Program-made: the position numbers and the translations under genes
The notes under the pieces: model-generated
Seen by the model: the letters and a program-made list of their open reading frames with translations, nothing else
What the model was told of the DNA's origin: nothing
The model's database searches: none
Shown: positions 48,047 through 56,319 of the stretch, one piece after another
How positions within the stretch are numbered: position 1 is the stretch's first letter
Layout of the letters: each line of letters opens with the position of its first letter
Assembly (NCBI GenBank): GCA_963798985.1
Contig: CAWCVL010000007.1
Span: forward strand, 248,001 to 312,000
Length of the DNA: 64,000 nt
DNA from: JACCTU01 sp963798985
GTDB lineage: Bacteria > Actinomycetota > Thermoleophilia > Gaiellales > Gaiellaceae
Reading direction: 5' to 3'

Positions 48047-50639
48047 TCACGTCTGGCCGCTCGCGTTCGTCGCGCTCGCGCTGACGGTCGTTCTCGTCGC
48101 CGCGGGTGGACGGCTCGAAGCGCGAACGGCCGACGATGGCACCCGGGTCTCCTGGGCCGGCCTCGCGGGGGCACCCCGCCCGCGGATCGCCATCGGGCAG
48201 CGGATGATCGTCGTCCTGCGCACGCCGTCGCTCGCCGATCGTGTTGCCGCGGCCGGCGGGCGCGCAGCCGACGCCGACCAGCGCCGCTGGACGGCGCAGG
48301 CCAGGGCCGCAGAGCAGCTCGTGCTGTCCAAGCTCGGCGTGCAAGGCCTCCCGGTCACGCCGGACTACACCTTCGAGCGCGTGCTCGCCGGATTCTCCGC
48401 GGCGCTCGACCCGCGTGCGATCGCGATCCTCGAGCGGTTGCCGGAGGTGCAGGGCGTCTACCCGGTGCGCTCGGCCTTCCCCGCTTCCGTTTCGTCGTCG
48501 CTCCTCCGCGAGCGCGACTTCCAACCCGGCAGCGGACACCGCCTCGACGTTGCGCTCCCGGGCTTCGACGGCCGGGGGGTCACGGTCGCGCTGCTCGACA
48601 CCGGCGTCGACCGTGCGCAGCCGTACCTGCGCGGCAGGGTCAAGGACGGCATCGACATCGTCGGCGGGAGCGACCTCGCACTCGCCGCGCCGCACCCTGA
48701 CAACGAGTCAGAGCTCGAGCGCCACGGGACCGAGCTCGCCGGGATCGTCGTCGGGGCGAGCGGTCCCGCCAGCCTCTCGGGGATCGCGACGGGCGCCTGG
48801 GTGCTGCCGATTCGCATCGCCGGCTGGCAGCGTGCGGCTTCCGGGCGCTACGCCGTCTACGCGCGCACCGACCAGATCCTCGCCGGCCTCGAGCGCGCCG
48901 TCGATCCCAACGGCGACGGGGTCGCGCACGACGCGGCGCGCATCGCAGTGGTGGGTGTCGCAGAGCCGTACTCGGCGTTCGCGGACGGGCCGCTTGCGAA
49001 GGCGGTCTCCGGTGCGCTCCGCCTCGACACGCTCGTCATCGCACCCGTCGGGAACGACGGGCTCGGCTCGTCGAGCGCAGCGCTTCGCGACTACGGCAGC
49101 GTCGCAGGCCCGGGCGGCGCGCCCGCAGCGCTCACCGTCGGCGCCGTCGACCTTCGGCGCCGATCCCGAGACGTGCGCGTCACGCTCCGGTCGGGGCTCG
49201 AGCTCGCGTTCGAAGGCCGGATCCCGCTCGGCGGCGTCGTTCAGCCGGGCAAACAGCTCAGCCTCCAGGTCGCGGCGCCGCTCGAGGGGCTTCCGGCGCC
49301 GAGGCGCTCGGCCGCGGACATCGAGGCGTTCTTCGACGACAAGGGGTTCAGCAGGGTCGCGGGCCGTGCAGCGTTGATCCCCGCAGGCGAGTCGCCGCAG
49401 GCCGCCGTCGTGAACGCCGCGCGCGCGGGCGCAGGCGCGATCGTCCTCTACGGCGACGGACCGACACCGAGCGGCTCGCTCGGGCTGGACGAAGACGTAC
49501 CGGTTCCCGTCGTCGGGATCTCCCGGAGCGCCGCGCTTCGCGCGATCGCGTCGATGCGCAGCGGTGCGAAGGCGGTGCTCTCGATCGGGTCGTTGCGCGT
49601 GCACTCGAACGCGAGCCTGCGGCGCGTCTCGACGTTCTCCTCGGGCGGGCTCGCGTTCGACGGCCGCGTCAAGCCCGACGTCGTCGCGCAGGGAGTCGGG
49701 ATCGCAACGTCCGAGCCCGGCGCGAACTCCGACGGGACGTCGCGCTTCGGCACCGTCAACGGGTCGAGCGCTGCGGCTGCGGTCGTGGGCGGTGCCGCCG
49801 CTCTGCTTGCGCACGCTCGCCCGTCGCTGGACGCGCGCGCGCTTCGGAGCCTGCTCGCGAACACGGCGCGCCAGCTCCCCGGAAGCTCGCTCGCCGCCCA
49901 GGGCTCGGGCCTGCTCGACCTCGGCGCGGCCGCTGCGTCCGAGTTCACGACGAGCCCGGGTGCACTGGCGCTCGGACGCGCGGACGAAGTCGGCTGGCAG
50001 TCGGCGACGCACGTCGTCGTGCGCAACGTCTCGACGCGTCGGCTCGTGATCTCGTCAGACGTCCAGAGCTTCACCAGAGGTGCCGCGGCGATCTCGTTCT
50101 CGGTCCGCCCCGACCGGTTCGTGCTTCGCCCAGGCCGCTCACGGCGCGTGCAGGTACAGGCGCTCGTGACGTCGGAGCCGAGCGGTCGCGCGTCGGCCGA
50201 GGGCGTCGTGGTGTTCCGCGGCGAGGGCACGACGGCGCTCCGCGTTCCTTGGGCGATCACGTTCGGGGCCGCGAGCACCAACCTGATCGGGGCAGTCCAG
50301 CTCAAAGAGCCGTCGTTCGTCCCCTCCGACGTCAGCCCGGCCCTGCTGACGCTTCGCGCCGGGAAGCTGCTCCGAACGGGTGCGGGTGAGGAGATCAGGC
50401 CCGTCCGGCGCCTCGACGTCGAGCTCCTGCGGGCGAACGGCGAGCGGATCGGCCTTCTCGCCCGGCTCCGCGACCTGATCCCAGGGCACGTGACGATCGG
50501 GATCACGGGGCGGGATCCCGACGGTGGCAGGCTGGAACCGGGCGGCTACCGCCTGAGGCTCTCGGCCTGGCCGACCGAGGCCGGAGGAGCGCCCAGCCGG
50601 GCGGTGGTCCGGTTTCGGGTCAAACCCGAACCGGGTTAG
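48024..50639 (+). CDS. Exported subtilisin-like serine protease (S8) with inserted PA-like domain
   Basis: ATG at 48024 (an upstream TTG at 48015 is possible). About 871 residues: an N-terminal hydrophobic segment (VWPLAFVALALTVVLVAAGG), a propeptide-like region, then the peptidase. Catalytic Asp is in VTVALLDTGVDRAQ, His in ERHGTELAGIVVG, oxyanion Asn in IAPVGNDGLG, and Ser in TVNGSSAAAAVVGGAAALL, where the usual GTSMA reads GSSAA. A PA-like insertion (AALIPAGESPQAAVVNAARAGAGAIVLYGDG) lies between Asn and Ser. A C-terminal Ig-like half of about 220 residues follows. Last of the udg-tsa cluster. Secreted or surface-held; substrate unknown. Confidence 0.85.
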   Translation: MRTPPRPDHVWPLAFVALALTVVLVAAGGRLEARTADDGTRVSWAGLAGAPRPRIAIGQRMIVVLRTPSLADRVAAAGGRAADADQRRWTAQARAAEQLVLSKLGVQGLPVTPDYTFERVLAGFSAALDPRAIAILERLPEVQGVYPVRSAFPASVSSSLLRERDFQPGSGHRLDVALPGFDGRGVTVALLDTGVDRAQPYLRGRVKDGIDIVGGSDLALAAPHPDNESELERHGTELAGIVVGASGPASLSGIATGAWVLPIRIAGWQRAASGRYAVYARTDQILAGLERAVDPNGDGVAHDAARIAVVGVAEPYSAFADGPLAKAVSGALRLDTLVIAPVGNDGLGSSSAALRDYGSVAGPGGAPAALTVGAVDLRRRSRDVRVTLRSGLELAFEGRIPLGGVVQPGKQLSLQVAAPLEGLPAPRRSAADIEAFFDDKGFSRVAGRAALIPAGESPQAAVVNAARAGAGAIVLYGDGPTPSGSLGLDEDVPVPVVGISRSAALRAIASMRSGAKAVLSIGSLRVHSNASLRRVSTFSSGGLAFDGRVKPDVVAQGVGIATSEPGANSDGTSRFGTVNGSSAAAAVVGGAAALLAHARPSLDARALRSLLANTARQLPGSSLAAQGSGLLDLGAAAASEFTTSPGALALGRADEVGWQSATHVVVRNVSTRRLVISSDVQSFTRGAAAISFSVRPDRFVLRPGRSRRVQVQALVTSEPSGRASAEGVVVFRGEGTTALRVPWAITFGAASTNLIGAVQLKEPSFVPSDVSPALLTLRAGKLLRTGAGEEIRPVRRLDVELLRANGERIGLLARLRDLIPGHVTIGITGRDPDGGRLEPGGYRLRLSAWPTEAGGAPSRAVVRFRVKPEPG
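50614..50637 (+). promoter_or_regulatory. Overlapping alternative hairpins before gdhA
   Basis: TTCGGGT/ACCCGAA (50614-50620 with 50624-50630) and AACCCG/CGGGTT (50623-50628 with 50632-50637) share bases, so only one can form. They cover the subtilase stop and abut the -10-like TAGACT (50637-50642). Possibly an attenuator or weak terminator; it may be chance. Confidence 0.3.
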
Positions 50640-50651
50640 ACTCGGCCTGCC

Positions 50652-51932
50652 TTGACGACCCTCCAAGAGGCGCCGGCCTCGCACCTTCGCGAGAACCCGT
50701 ACGAGATCGCCAAAGCTCAGCTGCGCCGCGTCGGCGACGAGTTCGGGATCGACGACAACCTGATCAACGTCCTCTCGAAGTGCAAGAAAGCGGTCGAGGT
50801 CTCGATCCCGACCCAGATGAACGACGGCAACACGAAGGTCTTCACGGGGTACCGCGTCACCCACAACGTCGCGCGCGGGCCGTCGAAGGGCGGGATCCGC
50901 TACCACCCGGACGTCACGCTCGACGAGGTCAAGGCGCTCGCGATGTGGATGACGTGGAAGTGCGCGCTCGCGAACATCCCGTTCGGCGGCGCGAAGGGCG
51001 GCGTGATCGTCAACCCCAAGGCGCTCGCGCCCCGCGAGCTCGAACGCATGACGCGCCGCTTCACGAGCGAGATCATCAACGAGATCGGCCCGGAGAAGGA
51101 CATTCCCGCGCCGGACGTTGGCACCGATTCGCGGGTGATGGCGTGGATCTTCGACACCTACTCGATGAACAAGGGCCACTCGGTGCTCGGTGTCGTCACG
51201 GGGAAGCCGCTCGCGATCGGCGGCTCTCTCGGGCGGGAGGAGGCGACGGCGCGCGGCGCGCTCTACGTGCTGCGCGGTGCGGCACGCAAGCGCAGCCTCA
51301 GCCTGGACGGCGCCACCGCCGCGGTCCAAGGCTTCGGGAACGTCGGCAGCTACCTCGCGCGATTCCTCGTGCAGGACGGCGCCAAGGTCGTCGCGATCTC
51401 CGACTCCGCCGGCGGCGTCCACAACCCGAACGGCATCGACGTCGAAGCGGCGTTCGCGCGTAAGCGCGAGACCGGCTCGATCGGCGGGCTGCCCGGGACC
51501 GATCCCGATCTCCAACGACGACCTGCTGCTGCTCGACGTCGACGTGCTCGCGCCGTGCGCGCTCGAGCAGGTGATCTCGGAGTCGAACGCCAACCGGGTC
51601 AAGGCCAGGATCATCGTGGAGGGAGCGAACGGGCCCGTCACCCCGGCTGCGGACGAGATTCTCGAGCAGAACGGCGTCCTCATCCTCCCGGACATCCTCG
51701 CGAACGCCGGCGGCGTGATCGTCTCGTACTTCGAGTGGGTGCAGGGCCTCCAGGAGTACTTCTGGAAGGAGGACGAGGTGAACGCGAAGCTGAACGACAT
51801 CGTCACGCGCGCGTTCAACGAGACATGGGCGCTCCACGAGTCGAAGGGGGTCTCGATGCGCCTCGGCTCGTACGGGCTCGCGGTCCAGCGGGTGGCCGAG
51901 GCGACGGTCGACTCGCGGCATCTATCCCGTAA
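50652..51932 (+). CDS. Glutamate (Glu/Leu/Phe/Val) dehydrogenase, frameshifted
   Basis: TTG at 50652; TAGACT ends 9 nt upstream. Residues 1-285: VEVSIPTQMNDGNTKVFTGY, HNVARGPSKGGIRYHPDV (substrate Lys), MTWKCALANIPFGGAKGGV (catalytic Lys), PAPDVGTDSRVMAWIFD (catalytic Asp) and AAVQGFGNVGSYLA (Rossmann loop). An extra C near 51507 shifts the frame; beyond it EGANGPVTPAADEIL, ILPDILANAGGVIVSYFEWVQ and SYGLAVQRVAEA follow normally. A second indel near 51918 hides the usual RGIYP end, where the stop lies at 51930-51932. It interconverts glutamate and 2-oxoglutarate. rex lies downstream, fitting NAD(H)-linked metabolism. Confidence 0.93.
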   Translation: MTTLQEAPASHLRENPYEIAKAQLRRVGDEFGIDDNLINVLSKCKKAVEVSIPTQMNDGNTKVFTGYRVTHNVARGPSKGGIRYHPDVTLDEVKALAMWMTWKCALANIPFGGAKGGVIVNPKALAPRELERMTRRFTSEIINEIGPEKDIPAPDVGTDSRVMAWIFDTYSMNKGHSVLGVVTGKPLAIGGSLGREEATARGALYVLRGAARKRSLSLDGATAAVQGFGNVGSYLARFLVQDGAKVVAISDSAGGVHNPNGIDVEAAFARKRETGSIGGLPGTDPDLQRRPAAARRRRARAVRARAGDLGVERQPGQGQDHRGGSERARHPGCGRDSRAERRPHPPGHPRERRRRDRLVLRVGAGPPGVLLEGGRGEREAERHRHARVQRDMGAPRVEGGLDAPRLVRARGPAGGRGDGRLAASIP

Positions 51933-51933
51933 G

Positions 51934-52163
51934 CGTCGTCCTCTACCACGCGCGAGGGCTGCCACCTCTGCGAGCAGGCGCGCGCCGTGCTGCGCGCGGA
52001 GCTCGGCGACGGCTTCGACGAGGTCGACATCACCGGCGACGACGCACTCGAGGCGCAGTACCGCGAGTGGCTGCCGGTCGTCGAGATCGACGGCCGACGG
52101 GCGTTCGTGTACTTCGTCGACCCCGCTGCGCTCCGTCGAAAGCTCGCACAAAGTCAGGGCTGA
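51934..52163 (+). CDS. Glutaredoxin-like small protein (DUF836-type), frameshifted
   Basis: Reads SVVLYHARGCHLCEQARAVLRAELGD, then GFDEVDITGDDALEAQYREW, LPVVEIDGRRAFVYFVDPAAL, ending QSQG with TGA 52161-52163. CHLC is the redox CxxC after the first strand, and the cis-Pro is in LPVVEIDG. An extra base near 51957 splits the frame, and no proper start codon is visible (GTAAGC where GTGAGC would fit, overlapping the gdh stop). About 76 residues, expected cytosolic thiol-disulfide exchange. Lies between gdh and rex. Confidence 0.8.
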
Positions 52164-52219
52164 CGGTTGTCTGACGGCGCGGAACGATGCCGCTGGCATT
52201 ATGGCCGCGGTGTCACAAA

Positions 52220-52840
52220 GTGGCTGATCGGCTGACCGTCGGCGTTGCGGCTCGCCTCTCTCGCTATCTGCAGGTGCTGACGCAGGCGAAGAAGATGGGC
52301 AAGGAGCGGATCTCCTCGCAGGAGATCTCCGACTACACGAACATCAACGCGACGCAGATCCGGCGTGACCTCTCGGCGTTCGGGAAGTTCGGCAAGCGCG
52401 GCGTCGGCTACAACATCGACTCGCTGCTCGGCGAGATCCGGAAGATCCTTCGGACGCAGGGGCAGCACAACATCGCGCTCGTCGGCGCCGGGCGACTGGG
52501 AGAGGCAATCGCCAGCTCGCCGATCTTCGCCGAGCACGGGATCAACATCGCGGCGATCTTCGACGTCGACCCGGAGAAGGTCGGACGCTCGATGGGAGCG
52601 ATGGACGTGATCGACTACTCGAGGCTTCCAGCAACCGTCCGCGAGAAGAACATCATCGTCGGCGTGCTCGCGGTGCCGGCCGGAGGCGCGCAGCGCGTTG
52701 CCGACGACCTCGTCGGCGCCGGCGTGCGGATCATCTTCAACTACTCCGAGGCGCTCCTGGACGTACCCGCCGATGTCCAGGTTCACACCTCGAATCCCGC
52801 CGTCGAGCTTCTGCACGCTCTTTACTTCCACCTGACCTAG
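52220..52840 (+). CDS. rex: Redox-sensing transcriptional repressor Rex
   Basis: GTG at 52220; 206 residues. N-terminal winged helix: ADRLTVGVAARLSRYLQVL, KERISSQEISDYTNINATQIRRDLSAFGKFGKRGVGYNI (recognition helix). C-terminal Rossmann domain: IALVGAGRLGEAIASSPIF, AAIFDVDPEKVGRSM, GVLAVPAGGAQRVADDLVGAGVRIIFNYSEALLDVP, VHTSNPAVEL. It represses respiratory and fermentative genes when NADH is low. Target sites could not be identified in this window. Confidence 0.96.
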   Translation: MADRLTVGVAARLSRYLQVLTQAKKMGKERISSQEISDYTNINATQIRRDLSAFGKFGKRGVGYNIDSLLGEIRKILRTQGQHNIALVGAGRLGEAIASSPIFAEHGINIAAIFDVDPEKVGRSMGAMDVIDYSRLPATVREKNIIVGVLAVPAGGAQRVADDLVGAGVRIIFNYSEALLDVPADVQVHTSNPAVELLHALYFHLT

Positions 52841-52901
52841 AGGTCCGTTACGGTCCCCGCTTCATCCCTGCTGGGGGCAGAGAGCAAAGAAAAGGGGGAA
52901 C

Positions 52902-54455
52902 ATGAGCAGGAAGATCAACAGGGCGGCGCTTGCGTTTGCGGTGCTGCTGATCGCCGCCGTTGCGGCGCCATCGGCGCTCGCAGAGACGTATGTCGTCCTC
53001 TACAAGGGCGGCGCGTCGAGCGACAAGGCCGGGGACTGGATCCAACGCTCCGGCGGGACGGTCGTCGCGAACTACCGCGAGATCGGTGTCGTCGTCGCGC
53101 GCTCGGACTCGCCGACCTTCGCCCAGGCGATGCAGGGCGGGGCCGGGATCGAGAGGGTGGCGGTTTCCAGGGCCGTCGCAAAGGTCGAAGAGCCCGAGGC
53201 CTCGCCGGGCGACCTGCCGAACACACCCGCGACGCCGGACACCCTCGCGGGGCTGCAGTGGGACATGCGACAGATCCACGCATTCGAGGCGCACGCGATC
53301 ACCGGCGGAAGCCCGGCCGTGGTCGTCGGCGACATCGACACGGGCCTCGACAAGGATCACCCCGACCTCATCCCGAACATCGACTTCTCGCGGAGCGTGT
53401 CGTGTGAGAGCGGTGCGCCGAACACGAGCCCCACGGCTTGGGACGATCACAACGGCCACGGCACTCACACCGCCGGCACGATCGCCGCGGCGTCGAACGG
53501 GTTCGGGATCACCGGCGTCGCGCCGAAGGTCAAGGTCGCCGGGATCAAGTCGTCGAACGACGACGGCTTCTTCTTCGTGCACATGGTCGTGTGCTCGTTC
53601 ATGTGGGCGGGCTCGCACCAGATCGACGTGACGAACAACAGCTACTTCATGGATCCTTACCTCCACAACTGTCGGAATGACCCGGGTCAGCGGGCGTTGT
53701 GGAAGGCAGCGAAGCGGGCGATCGACTACGCGCAGAAGCAGGGCGTGACAGTCGTCTCCTCAGAGGGCAACCAGAGCGACGATCTCTCGCATCCTCAGGT
53801 CGACACGACGAGCCCCGACTTCCCGCCCGGGAGCGAGGAGGAGCGTGACATCACGAACGCGTGCGTCGTCGTTCCCGTGGAGGTCCCCGGCGTGATCGGC
53901 GTCACCGCGGTCGGCAACACGAAGCAGACCGATGGAGACAACGACCCGAACGACTACCTCAAGTCGTACTACTCGGCCTACGGCATCAGCACCGCGGACG
54001 TCGCCGCTCCGGGCGGTGACTTCTTCTACGGACGCGGGACCGACGGGGGGCCGTTCGGGCTCGTGCTGTCGACGTGGCCGTCCGACAGCGGATGCAGCCG
54101 CTCGGTCACGGACGCGGGGGCGAGGTACTGCTACCTGCAAGGGACGTCGATGGCGTCGCCGCACGCTGCCGGGCTCGCCGCGCTGATCATCAGTCGCTAC
54201 GGCGACTCGAAGAGTCCGCAGAACGGGAAGATGCGCCCCGGCGCGGTCGAGGCGCACATGCAGCAAACCGCCGACGCGCAGCCTTGCCCGACGGAGCTGC
54301 CGCTGACGGGAGCCCCGGGCTCCTCGCGCGCCAACCTGCCGTACTCAGGGATCAGGCGCCCGAGCGGCGACCTCCAGGAGTGCCAGGGCGGTCCAAGCCA
54401 CAACTCGTGGTACGGCGCGGGCCAGATCAACGCGCTTCGCGCAGTCACCAAATAG
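52902..54455 (+). CDS. Exported subtilisin-family serine protease (S8)
   Basis: ATG at 52902 after AAAGGGGG; 517 residues. Signal peptide MSRKINRAALAFAVLLIAAV..ALA, then an I9-like propeptide (TYVVLYKGGASSDKAGDWIQ). Catalytic Asp in VVVGDIDTGLDKDHPDL, His in DDHNGHGTHTAGTIAAA, Asn in VVSSEGNQSDD, Ser in YLQGTSMASPHAAGLAALI. Several Cys suggest disulfides. It differs from the subtilase at 48024 by a canonical GTSMA serine motif and no PA insertion. A strong terminator follows (54468-54493). Confidence 0.95.
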   Translation: MSRKINRAALAFAVLLIAAVAAPSALAETYVVLYKGGASSDKAGDWIQRSGGTVVANYREIGVVVARSDSPTFAQAMQGGAGIERVAVSRAVAKVEEPEASPGDLPNTPATPDTLAGLQWDMRQIHAFEAHAITGGSPAVVVGDIDTGLDKDHPDLIPNIDFSRSVSCESGAPNTSPTAWDDHNGHGTHTAGTIAAASNGFGITGVAPKVKVAGIKSSNDDGFFFVHMVVCSFMWAGSHQIDVTNNSYFMDPYLHNCRNDPGQRALWKAAKRAIDYAQKQGVTVVSSEGNQSDDLSHPQVDTTSPDFPPGSEEERDITNACVVVPVEVPGVIGVTAVGNTKQTDGDNDPNDYLKSYYSAYGISTADVAAPGGDFFYGRGTDGGPFGLVLSTWPSDSGCSRSVTDAGARYCYLQGTSMASPHAAGLAALIISRYGDSKSPQNGKMRPGAVEAHMQQTADAQPCPTELPLTGAPGSSRANLPYSGIRRPSGDLQECQGGPSHNSWYGAGQINALRAVTK

Positions 54456-54467
54456 GGAAGCAAGACG

Positions 54468-54493
54468 GGAGGGGCCGGGCGACCGGCCCCTCC
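54468..54493 (+). terminator. Intrinsic-type terminator after the subtilase
   Basis: GGAGGGGCCGG (54468-54478), loop GCGA, CCGGCCCCTCC (54483-54493): a perfect 11-bp stem, then CTCCGCTTTA. Confidence 0.85.
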
Positions 54494-54512
54494 CTCCGCT
54501 TTACTGGCGCTC

Positions 54513-55727
54513 GTGCGCATCCTCGTCTGGCACGGCTACCTGCTGAGCGGGACCGGATCGAACATCTACACACAGGCGCTCGTCCGCGAGTGGGCGCGCG
54601 CCGGTCACGACGTGACGGTGTTCTCCCAGGAGCCGCAGCCCGAGCGGTTCGACCTCGCGGGCGCGAATGCGGTGCGCCCGCGCATCGGGCCGGTGCTGCC
54701 GGTGTTCGTCCTCGACCGATACGAGGGGCTCGAGGCTCGGTTGCTGCAGGACCTGACGCAGGCGGAGCGCGATTCGTACGTGGAGGCGAACGCAGCGACC
54801 CTGCGCGAGCACCTGCCGGCCGACCTCGTGTTCGCGAACCACGTGCTGCTCGGCGCTCCGGTCGGCGCGGCGACGGGCGCGAGGTTTGCCGTCAAGGCGC
54901 ACGGCTCCGAGCTCGAGTACTCGATGCGCGGCAACGACGAGCTGTCGGCGTGGGGGCGAGAGTCACTTGCGCACGCCGACGCCGTCTACGTCGGCTCGGC
55001 GCACATCCGAGAGGTTCTGGAGGACGTCGTCGGCCACGTCGACCGTGTGCACGAGGTTCCGCCCGGCGTCGACGTCGACGAGTTCCGGCCCGAGCCGCGC
55101 GATGTCGCGCTCGCCGCGTTGCTCGATGAGCTCCGCGGCGATCCGCCGAACCCCGGCGACGCCAACGAACGGGTCCCGGACGAGGGGAACGCCGACCGCC
55201 TCGCAGAGTGGTTCGCGAGCGACCAGCCGACCGTCCTCTACTTCGGGAAGCTGCTCTACAACAAGGGCGTGCACGTGCTCTTCGACGCCCTGCGCGAGCT
55301 CGGGGACGTCCGCGCGGTGATCGTCGGCTTCGGCGACTACCGCGAGGAGCTCGAGCGGATCGCGCCGCCGGGCACGCTCTTCACGGGGCCGCTCGAGCAC
55401 CGGCACCTGGTCCACCTGATCCCGCTGTGCGAGGTCACGGTCGTGCCGTCGATCTTCCCCGAGGCGTTCGGCATGGTCGCGGCGGAAGCCGCCGCAGGAG
55501 GCTCGCTGCCGCTCGTCGCCCGCCACTCCGGCCTCGCGGAGATCGCCGAGGGCCTCGACGAGCCGCGCTTTGCCTTCGAGACAGGCGATGCCGCGGACCT
55601 CGCGCGCAAGTTGCGAGCACTGCTCGAGCTTCCCGAGGACGAGCGGCGAAGCCTCGCCGACGCTGCGCGGCGCACGGTCGTCGAGAAGTGGTCGTGGCCG
55701 AGCGTCGCTGCGCGGCTGCTCAGCTGA
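54513..55727 (+). CDS. GT4-family glycosyltransferase
   Basis: GTG at 54513; 404 residues. GT-B fold: N-terminal LVWHGYLLSGTGSNIYTQALVREWARAGHDVTVF; VKAHGSELEY; C-terminal VLYFGKLLYNKGVHVLFDAL, VIVGFGDYREELERIAPPG and the E-x7-E nucleotide-sugar motif region PSIFPEAFGMVAAEAAAGGSLPLVARHSGLAE. It transfers a sugar from a nucleotide donor; acceptor unknown. The 3' end overlaps the convergent NadR-like gene by 8 bp. Confidence 0.9.
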   Translation: MRILVWHGYLLSGTGSNIYTQALVREWARAGHDVTVFSQEPQPERFDLAGANAVRPRIGPVLPVFVLDRYEGLEARLLQDLTQAERDSYVEANAATLREHLPADLVFANHVLLGAPVGAATGARFAVKAHGSELEYSMRGNDELSAWGRESLAHADAVYVGSAHIREVLEDVVGHVDRVHEVPPGVDVDEFRPEPRDVALAALLDELRGDPPNPGDANERVPDEGNADRLAEWFASDQPTVLYFGKLLYNKGVHVLFDALRELGDVRAVIVGFGDYREELERIAPPGTLFTGPLEHRHLVHLIPLCEVTVVPSIFPEAFGMVAAEAAAGGSLPLVARHSGLAEIAEGLDEPRFAFETGDAADLARKLRALLELPEDERRSLADAARRTVVEKWSWPSVAARLLS

Positions 55728-56292
55728 TCAAGCCGTCCACGGCCGCGGTCGCCAGCTTCATCCGCTCCTCGTGCGGCCCGCTCAGCTCGAGCCAGGGGCT
55801 GCCGGTCGAGCGGACGTAGTCGGCGTAGCGCTGGTGCATCTTCTGGCGGGCCTCCTCGCGCCGAAGCCCCAGCTTGTCGGCGTGGAACGGCGTGTCGACG
55901 TCGCAGAGGAGGTAGAGCGCGTAACGGCCGGCGCGAGCTTCCTGCTCGAGCTCCTCGTTTCGGGTGCCCAGGTAGACCTCGTGGAACACCGCGGTCACGA
56001 ACGTGTCGGTGTCGCAGAAGAGCACGCGGTCCGCGTAGCCGGCGAGGAACTCCTCGAACCACTCGCGGATGCGCGCGATGTGCACGAACTCGTCGGGCGT
56101 CCAGGGCCGGTGCGGGTCGCCGCGCCCGACGTGGTGGTACGGCGCACCGTACTCGGGCACCCAGAGTGTCCGGTAGTGGTCCGCGAGGGCGGCTGCGAGC
56201 GTCGTCTTGCCCGTCGACTCGGCCCCGACGATGCAGACGCGCGCGACGCTACGGCGGCGCGCGCGTGGACGTTCGGGCTCGGGGAGGTTCAC
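55720..56292 (-). CDS. NadR-type ribosylnicotinamide kinase / AAA_28 ATPase
   Basis: About 190 residues. VARVCIVGAESTGKTTLAAALADHY has the GxESTGK P-loop of the NadR C-terminal kinase; LWVPEYGAPYHHVGRG, FCDTDTFVTAVFHEVYLG and LYLLCDVDTPFHADKLGLR fit too. There is no N-terminal HTH or nucleotidyltransferase domain, unlike enteric NadR, so this is the kinase domain alone. It probably phosphorylates nicotinamide riboside. The start is uncertain: GTG 56292 or 56298, upstream of the conserved VARVC. Its 5' end is about 25 bp from the divergent ligase gene. Confidence 0.8.
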   Translation of the reverse strand: MNLPEPERPRARRRSVARVCIVGAESTGKTTLAAALADHYRTLWVPEYGAPYHHVGRGDPHRPWTPDEFVHIARIREWFEEFLAGYADRVLFCDTDTFVTAVFHEVYLGTRNEELEQEARAGRYALYLLCDVDTPFHADKLGLRREEARQKMHQRYADYVRSTGSPWLELSGPHEERMKLATAAVDGLIS

Positions 56293-56319
56293 CTCCACTT
56301 CAACTACTGTAGTGCCCCC

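Noticed and set aside
52142..52222. Possible Rex operator upstream of rex (TCACAA at 52213-52218)
   Set aside because: The matching TTGTGA half at the right spacing is absent.
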